From Dinochytrium kinnereticum (taxonomy: Eukaryota; Chytridiomycota; Chytridiomycetes; Chytridiales; Chytridiaceae): a stretch of DNA of 64,000 nt. Shown here in pieces: positions 56,061 to 64,000 of this stretch (positions are counted from its first letter, which is position 1; every line of letters begins with the position of its first letter). Under the pieces are notes generated by a model that was not told the DNA's origin, ran no database searches, and worked only from the letters and a program-made list of their open reading frames with translations. The stretch lies in the NCBI GenBank assembly GCA_027604005.1, contig JADGJT010000017.1, positions 1 through 64,000 on the forward strand, in the 5' to 3' direction. Made by a program: the position numbers and the translations under genes.

Positions 56061-59000
56061 CGGAAGTGATGACCATCCTGAAATAGTCAGAACTCCCTCA
56101 TATTATTACTTGCATTAGAAATATATCCAACCCCTCTCGGGACCGGCTCTTTCATTCCCAGACGTCTATGAAATAGCGGAAGAGTGCAAAATGAATCTAC
56201 GTTTCCCTTATGCTCGTCAGAGGAACAAGTCGTATTACATAAGGAGAAGCGGTCGCGCTCCTCTTTTGAATAGGGATCCTAAGATACCGAAGATTACAAA
56301 ATTAAGAAGAAGAGGCGGGGTAAACCAGGCTTACCTGGAATCCAGTTTTTTTCCAAAAGAGAGAGTGGGTGATACGATCCTTTGCAATGGAAGGGTCCGG
56401 CTACATAATCCTCTTTATATGGCGACGCTGAGAATCGTTAAAACATGTCTTCGGACTCTGGCAATAATCCACGTGGGTGTGTCGTCCCAAATACTTGCAA
56501 AACTGAAAGCTGATTAGACACACTTTCACAGAAAAGAAGATATATGAATCAGGAGGAACGGAAGAAGAAGAAGATTGTTCATCTAAGTACCATAGAGCAC
56601 AGGAATGCAGAGCCAAGGTCTGAGACACTGAACTTTTGATTGTCTAATTCGAAGTCCTCATCCTCGCATGTAAACCTCGTCTGCGTCATATTACCATGAG
56701 ATGTGGTATGTTCTTGATGGTGGTTGATTGGAAGCGTACAAAAGTAATTGCAGTAGGGGCATTTCTTATCACAGTAGTGAAAGTCATTTTCACAGTGTGT
56801 GTGAGCCCCCTCGTGTGTGATCTGATTAGAGGGTATGATCTTATAGCACTGAAGCTGCCTTCCAACCTGGTTATACTAGTTAAGGTAATATGAGTGAGTT
56901 TAAAAAAAACAAGGGCCAAAAAGACCTTAGTATATTTCAACGGTCCGAATTTAATCCTGTTAAAGGTCTCCTCTACTTCTGGCTGTGTTTGAATGTCGCA
57001 GATGCCAGAGCTCTTGCACATCTCAACGCAACGATGGGGTTTACTATGGTGATGTTATTGAAACAAGCGTTGAAAAAAGACATACCCGCAGAGATGGATC
57101 GCTCCAGTAATTAGACCGTGAAAGTGATCACCCATCTGGCACTTCTCCAAACATCCTGGCATTGAGCACTTTATCGGGCACCCCGTCTCTCCACAGTGAT
57201 GAAGCTCATGACGAAGATCATCCTCGCATGCTATTTTACATTTTCCTAGACAAGTGTAGTCGTCGGAGTGATGCGAGCATGCCTCATCGCAAAAATGTGC
57301 TCTCGCTCGACATAGATGCTCATTTCCGCTATGCCCAATCTCCAGCGAACATGTCTTCTGGCAGTTACGCCGGCTCTCAAACTACAGTGATAACAGGAAA
57401 AAGAAATGCCGTAATATAGGATTAGACTCCTCCGTAACGCTGGAAATAAAACGTACCATACATGTCTGCCCGCAGAAGTGACTTGACTCTGCACAAGCAT
57501 GCGACCTTCCCCCCAAGCTATTGAGCCGGTGACCCGCCTTCGCCTTACATTGAGGTAGCTCATTCCCATGACTTTCAACGTATTGGCACCGATGATGGCA
57601 GCGATGATCGGTTCCACATCCATGCGATCCCTCGTGACCGTCCCTTTCCATACAGTTCAGCTCACAATCATCGCAAAATCTCCCACAAATCGTCCAGGCC
57701 GCTCTAAACCTTCGAATTTCTTTCTCAACATCTAGCCAAACGTTGATTACCCTAGTATCATTCGCCGGGAACCTTTCAAGGTTTTTTTCAACGAATGCTT
57801 CAATGCGCCTAACTCTCCGATCGATAAAAAGAGTAATGTATCTGCGGAAGGACTTTTGCCAGTCGTCATCAAGATTCGCGTTCCGGCGGTCACCAATCGC
57901 AGAGGAAAAATCACGTAGAAATTCAAAGCATAGGATCCCGAGAGATGTTGAACAGTCGAATGGAAGCTTCAGAGTTTTGTCTAACGGCATACGAATGGAA
58001 CTCTTTACTCCAACGCATCCATCAACTAGGAAGTCGGTTAAGTCGATGGTTTCTTCCGAGTCTAAAATGAGCTCTCCCGTATCTCGGCAGGAAAGATCTT
58101 CCGGAAAGGGGTCTTCTACTTCCATGCCCAGACAGAGAACTATGGGTAACATGGAGAGAATCAACCGTGTCCGAGAGGCGATAAGGTTATCGTCCATTGA
58201 GCCCCAGTCACAAATCATAAGCTTAGCGAGCAAAAGCTATAGAGCTCGATTAGAGATTTGAAATTGCAAGCCTTTGCAAATACCTTAAAATCCTCCCGCC
58301 ATTCTACAGCATTGGCGTATGGTGATTCGATTTTTTTTGCAAAAGATTTTACCTTGCTCATATAGTTATAGAAGTTGGGTTCGTTGAATAGTGGCCATGG
58401 CTAACATGTTATTATCATAAAATCCAAAATAATACCTCAATATTCATGCGTTTCTGAAAGAGACGTGAGATAAAGTTATTCTCACCCTCTTTAAGTGAGA
58501 TTAGCTTTTCACGTCTTAGGGAAATAATCGATGCTCTTACCATCCTGAACAATACGGCCAAGCTTTGCGCGAAACTCTTGGACGATACCCATCCTATCCG
58601 TTTCGCTCACATCATTTATCTGAACAAAGAGATGCCCCCTAAACAAGCGATCATTCTTGTCCTTCTCAAACAGTTTCGCACCGTCTTGAAACATCTGAAA
58701 CAGATCATTCATGGATCGTCCCAACGAAAAGTTTGTCTTTGCAAATTAAGATTTGGAAGAAATTACGATTAATATGTTGCTCAATAAATGACTGATGAGC
58801 ATAAATCACTCACTTTATATAGAATCAAATGGCTCGCAGCCGCGTTCAGTAAAGAAAGAAGCATATCCTCTTGGGGAGTTCTTTCGACGGAGCCTAGGCC
58901 TTCGAAATCCAGACTGATGTAAATAGCATCATCTGTTGGCGAAATCGACATCCAGACGCCTTCGGTACAACGCTAGGCTCATTAAAGCGCATTCTTTTCA

Positions 59001-62000
59001 AGCCTTACCATTGCGTTTCCGTCGAAGTGAGTCCCGACAATATGATTGATCATATAAGATTTGCCAGTCGATTGTAAACCCATGACTGACAATACCTAAC
59101 TCGGGTAGTTAGAAGAGCATTATAGTAGAGTCTAAACCTTAACCGGTATTCTCCTTCTACCGTAATATGTAAGAATGCTCTCAAGCCAGCCGAATGTAAT
59201 CTTTCTTGTAACGCCGTCCACGTCAAACCCATGAAACTCATTCGAGATAACGCCATCTTTCAACGGCACTAGCTGACCAGATCTCGTGGTCGCAATCTGC
59301 AAAGGTAGCAAGCAAAGAAACTCAGTCATCCACTTTCCAATCGAGACCAGTGGAGGAAGGAACGTGCTCCAATGCTCGGGGCTGATCTCAACTTTGAGAC
59401 AATCAGCAAAGTTAAGTAGATCAGTACAATCCTTGCTCGTTTTGTCCTGAAGTTGTTTGAAAACCGAGACTAAGTACCCTCGAAATTTGGTCTGTTGTTG
59501 AAGAAACGATTCGGGGCTAAGACTGGTATGGGTACATATTCCTGAAAGCGTCGAAAAGGATGCGTACGACATACTCATACTCATATCCAATGACGAATCC
59601 CATGCACAGGCGATATTCTGCGCTTCCTCAACATCAACTATGAAAATGCTTAGTGCCCCGAAGGATTTTCGGCTCTGATGATCATCCCCTAGCAAAGACC
59701 GAACAGGATAGCGCTCATATATCTCACGATATATGCCAAGAAGACCGTTGGTGGTGCTACGAGGAGTGACTCCATAGTCGAACTCGCCTGAGTGTTCAAG
59801 GTTAAATGGTGAGTCCACGCTAACATATCTCCCTCGAATCGCTGTGATTGTACGTGTTTGGTCGGAGATATGAATTAAGTCCCCTGTTCGTATCTTCGAG
59901 TTTCGATCTCGGCCAGATGACCTAAGCTTTAAACTGGTTTTTCCTGACTCGACTACGGCCTTCGTGATTTCCTTTGGGGTTTTCTTCTCAAAATCGTACG
60001 AATTTTTTTCAACACTGATTCTTAATAGCATAGAGAAAAAATCTCCGTTCTAGCAATCGGATAGGAGCAAAGATATCGATTAATAAAAAGATTATCAATG
60101 GGAGTATAGCAAAATCGAGAAAAAAAACACGATTGGGTTTAACAAACCTCATCAAGACCCATCAAGTGAGCCTGCTTCTTGCAAAGGAGAGAAACAACAA
60201 ATGTTTTGGCAATATCTGGAGTTACACTTTTAGGCAATGGGACTTGAAGGGGCGGACTTTGTCCCAATTTTGATGAGAAGTGGACGAAACATATCAGTCC
60301 GGCATTGGAAGATGATTTCGGGGCGGGGGTCACACCGTCTCCGGATGTACAGGCTTCGATTTTACTGCTAGGAGTTTGCAGTTCTGCCTCGGATGCTGAA
60401 TTTGGTAAACCTTGGGTCTCACTGGTTTGAAGGGCGGATTTCGTTATGCTCTTATGCTTTTCTCCGACGAATGAATATTCAGACCCGTTCAAGGAACCGT
60501 TGCTATCGTCACCAGATGCCCGGTCCCAATCATCGCCTGCAATATTTGTTTCGTGATACTGGGTTTCGATCTGAAATAGAAGCATATTAGAGGACGATAG
60601 TAGGCATCGTGAAGTGTGGATGTTAGAAAAATATCAAAACTTACATCATAACCCTTACTTGACTCTAGGACCTCACCAACATCACCCGTCACACTTTCGA
60701 CTGTATCTTCTACAGGTTCTTCACCATCTGCCTCACACCCACAACCCCGTTCAGCAATCACCAAGAGGCATTTACCTCCTTGCCCTCTTAGTATCGCATG
60801 GGTGCTTGAATCAGGCGTTAAGTAAAAGTCCGCCGGCCGAAACTGAAGAGTTATAAGGTTATATACACGGCAACGTCCAGATTTTTCAATGAAGCACATT
60901 TCCTCTGCGTTGTCTTGTGCGAACAGGATTCGGGACAGATCAGGGGCTTTATCATTATACCAAGTCACAATGGTATCGCATTTCAGATACTGAAAGAGCT
61001 CGCTTCGGGATTCATCGAACTTGTAGATTGTAAGCTAAGTCAAAGAGGATGACGTCAGCTCCAATTTTTTGAGGGGCAAACAAGAAGTACAACTTACATA
61101 TCCTTTAGAACCATCATACAAAGCTAGAATTCCCTCGTCGTCATGATAATCAAATAGATCACAACCCCTCTGAAACGACTTTCCCTTGTTCTCATCCTCC
61201 ATAATACGACCTATATCTTCAGGAAAACCAAAAAACAACTTAATAGTAGCACCATCTGAGCATAACACCAGCATTTTTCTATTGCCGCATTGGATGATCT
61301 TGCTGGAAAAAGATTAAGCGGTTGATTTTTAACCATGATTTAAAGCAGAACTCACATGATTTTGATAGATACATCCATGACAAAGGATTCAGTGAGGCGT
61401 AAAGGCTTTAGGGATGGAACGAAAGGTTCTGGATGGTCTCCGTTTTCAAGCCTCGTGAGATCGTCTTGCGTTAAACCCGTCTGAATAATGTTGTAGATAA
61501 CACATTCCTTTGAGGGTACTTGTATTGCGTACTGAGCGTGTATAGTAAGGTTGGCTTCGTCGTCTAATGAGAGAAGAGTTGGATTGAGTCCTAACAACGC
61601 TGATCGAGGAAGAGTAAATGACATAAGACTAACATTTCCAAGATATTATCTCGAGAATTGGACTGCAGGATAATGGTCCCAAAATAAACAGATTCAATTA
61701 AATCGACCAAGTCATAGCGTTAAAAGAACTTCGCAAAACCAACCCTTCAATGAAAAGTTTTTGAAGAATTCCTCGAATGTTGTCCGAGGCTTCCTGTTCC
61801 CGATTTTTCTTTTGAAGTTCAAAATTCCACATGAGCTCCTTTCGGCGCTCCTCAAAATCAGCTTCCCAGCCAGGGAACAATTCCTTAACAGCCTCTAGGC
61901 ATGACCAAGTATCGAAAAGATTTCTTGCGAATTGAGAAAATAAGCTGGTAACAATAGAGCATGGCGATTGCTCAGGGGAGCTTGCAACCTGCGAGTATGA

Positions 62001-64000
62001 TCTAGGCTTATCGGGGTCCCCAGCTTTAGATAAAATCTGCTCTGTCAGAACCATAGCCTCTATAAAAATCTCGCCTTCCCCTAATTCCTCAACCGTTGCA
62101 GCCACCTCATGAGAAAGGGCTACATCGTCAATTAAATCTTGCAGATCCTTAGCGACAGTCCGCGTCCGCCACCCAAGCAGCGAGCCGAATGCCTCAAAAA
62201 CAGAAGGACTTTTTCTTGAAGGCTTCATCAGTATCTCGCGATAAGCAACTCCATGAAAGGTCTGCATGAGAATGTAGTAAAGAATTTCATCGAATCCGGT
62301 CCTCGCTGATTGCTCTTGAATTCTGACGCTTAATTCTTTGACGATTCTTTGGGCGAAAACGAGGTCACGGGAGATTTTTTGCCATTCCTTGTACAGTTTC
62401 TGTGATTTCTCGGACAGGGCAGTGGCGGCGTGAGAGTATTGTTGGCCAAGAGTCTCAAAGACTAATGTATAAGGAAGATATTGGCATTTAATAATCGCAT
62501 TGAACAAGAAGGATAAGATTGAATGCAAACCTCGCCCGCCTTGCTCTTTTATCGGCGGATCTATAGAAATTGTATAAATAAGAAAGACTAGCAATAGCCC
62601 TATGTAGAAAATTTTTACCTGCATTGGCGATGCAATGAGTCTTAACATCAGGGTGCCTTCTGGTGTCATTATTTTTCAAATCTCCTATATTATTGCCGGT
62701 ATTATTCATCGGTTAAATTTTAACAAAAGGAAGAACGTCAACTGACCTTTACTCGAATCGGCGGTTTGAGGATTACCAAGGAACGTGGAAGTCGGACTAC
62801 TTCCATCACTGAGATTCTCAGTCATTCTCTCCACAGAGCTTAAATTATCTTTCGTGATCATCGAAATAGGATTGCCATTAATATCTAGTCCGAGTACTGG
62901 ATTACAATCCGTGGCCTTCTTATATTTTAAGAAGAGACCTAAAGTTTTCGATCTTTAAAGAAAATATAACGTAAATAATACAGCCTATAGGATCATATTG
63001 AAGGGGAAAAAGCATGTTAAGTTCGAAAATCACAAACCCGAATGCTTTCCATAGCAGAAATCGTTGGGCTAACTGGAGCTTCCCGTTCATTTCCGAATAT
63101 TCACTATTGAGATTCATCGAATATTCTCTTATTAGATTATCCGCGCTCGCTTTCCACCGTTGACAGTCTTCGACGCAGCAATCAACTATTCGCTTAAAGC
63201 CGTCATTAGAAAACTTCTCTAAGTCTTCCAGGAGAGATTTGGTCATTAGGTTGTGGTCTGTAGATATTTCTTCAGCTAGACTATGATCATGATCGCAATA
63301 TCCTTCCTGACTCATTGGCTCAGCACCAGGTTCGAGCGGTTGGCTAAGCATGGCTGAAGAAGTCGGCGCAAAGGGCCCCACAAAGTTTTGAGCGGTTGCA
63401 GTGCCATGATTGCTTTTTTTCTCGTTCTTGTTCTTTGATGAGAGTGTATCTTTTCCCACTGAAGCGACCTGTCCTTTTCGTATCCTGGCGAGAGCGGCAT
63501 CAAGATACTTTACAAGGTGACAAATATCTTTAAACGAGAGCTCCCGTGAAATACGGATGGCGGCCATGGTTTTTGGATCACGGCTCTTCTTGTTCTTCTG
63601 ATTCAGCAAGAAATCGACAACGTCGGAAGTATTGAGCGGTAGAACGCGGCTTTCAGATATGGGCTTTAATTTAGAAGGCTCGATCTCTGGGATGACGACT
63701 GTTTGGAAATGATCGCTCGTCGCAATCATTGGCATAAAAATCGTCCCGTCTTTGGAGACGGCAGAAACAATACCTGGGATCTTCAAGCTCCATTTAGTAT
63801 GATAGAATTTGAAATGAAGAAGTAACCAACTGCACGTAAATACCTTAAATCCAGGAAATACTTCAAAGTCCTCTTTGCGGGATTGAATCGAAGTAACCTG
63901 AAACATATTCGTCATCATCGCAAGATCCTCCTCCTCCCCAAAGTCCTCCTCTTCCTCATTCTCTCTCAAGACATCTGGGGGCGTGTGAGACGAAAAGTCA
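55134..64000 (-). CDS. Giant VLIG/GBP-like GTPase with Cys/His-rich region and VWA domain (5' end outside window)
   Basis: A multi-exon gene, still open at the right edge, over 8.8 kb. In protein order: an acidic stretch (NEEEEDFGEEEDLA) and PGFK-containing N-terminus (63-64 kb); a helical region (61.7-62.7 kb); strand-rich repeats that may form a propeller (60.5-61.6 kb, e.g. LALYDGSKGY); a further domain (59.1-60.0 kb); and a G domain (58.5-59.2 kb) with P-loop VMGLQSTGKSYMINHIVGT, RCTEGVW and switch LDFEGLGSVERTPQED. The 56.1-57.7 kb part is Cys/His-rich (CGRFCDDCELNC, GHEGSHGCGTDHRCHHRC). The VWA domain (55.1-56.1 kb) has MIDAS motifs FVIDVSGSMS and LMFLSDGEA. No classical NKxD; instead FVQINDVSETD, as in VLIG-type proteins. 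Exon borders are only partly resolved. It could be two genes, but I saw no internal end. Confidence 0.65.
58509..59100 (-). other. G domain of the giant GTPase
   Basis: Holds G1 (GLQSTGKS, around 59055-59080), the RCTEG segment with the probable G2 Thr, and G3 (DFEGLGS, near 58910). The following FVQINDVSETDRMGI stands where VLIG/GBP proteins have their variant G4. Two introns interrupt it. The order and the D-x-E-G-L form place it with dynamin-superfamily GBP/VLIG domains rather than Ras-like ones. Confidence 0.6.

Noticed and set aside
55134..64000. Giant gene as a dynein or midasin-like AAA protein because of its size and VWA end
   Set aside because: Only one P-loop of the GQSxGKS/DxEG type is present and no AAA repeats; GBP/VLIG-like fits better.
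1..64000. CRISPR arrays, tRNA or rRNA genes, transposons and bacterial operons
   Set aside because: No spaced repeats, cloverleaf with the expected boxes, transposase or terminal repeats were seen; intron-rich genes exclude a prokaryotic source.

Overview
The window looks like nuclear DNA of a zoosporic, early-diverging (chytrid-like) fungus. Genes are dense, lie on both strands and are broken by many short GT-AG introns, mostly about 45-80 nt, giving several very small coding exons. An Ecl1-type zinc protein and two CRH-like GH16 wall enzymes point to a fungus. BBS7 and a probable flagellar microtubule inner protein (SPMIP1-like) point to a motile flagellated stage. Methylmalonyl-CoA epimerase, PrimPol and a DNA-PKcs orthologue are genes generally missing from model yeasts. 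The lineage is inferred from gene content; no marker gene settles it. I rebuilt gene models by splicing by eye, so exon borders may be off by a base or two.

Layout. 1-7.1 kb: PrimPol (5' truncated), Ecl1-like, BLES03/DUF1917, methylmalonyl-CoA epimerase, a SAC3/THP3-like protein. 7.1-15.2 kb: a long low-complexity spacer, a disordered protein, TRM112 and a SPOUT methyltransferase in a head-to-head pair, a C19orf44/DUF4614-like protein, and a MerT+HMA (MerTP-like) membrane protein. 15.3-19.3 kb: a DHHC palmitoyltransferase, TFIIS, and a possible small membrane peptide. 19.4-34.3 kb: one DNA-PKcs gene. 34.4-45.4 kb: BBS7, an Old Yellow Enzyme, prolidase, a carrier-like membrane protein, an Mpv17/PMP22 protein, the SPMIP1-like protein and an NTF2/SnoaL-like protein. 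45.5-54.1 kb: two GH16 paralogues transcribed away from each other, then two tandem paralogues of an unrecognised two-TM family. 55.1 kb to the right edge: a giant minus-strand gene with helical and possible propeller regions, a VLIG/GBP-like G domain, a Cys/His-rich region and a VWA domain.

Functional themes: DNA damage tolerance and end joining (PrimPol, DNA-PKcs), transcription and RNA modification (TFIIS, TRM112, SPOUT1, SAC3-like), cilium/flagellum (BBS7, SPMIP1-like), cell wall (GH16 pair) and mitochondrial or peroxisomal membranes (Mpv17, carrier-like, epimerase). Most likely to repay follow-up: the giant GTPase-VWA gene, the MerTP-like fusion, DNA-PKcs in a fungus, and an apparent 2-nt microexon in TFIIS.
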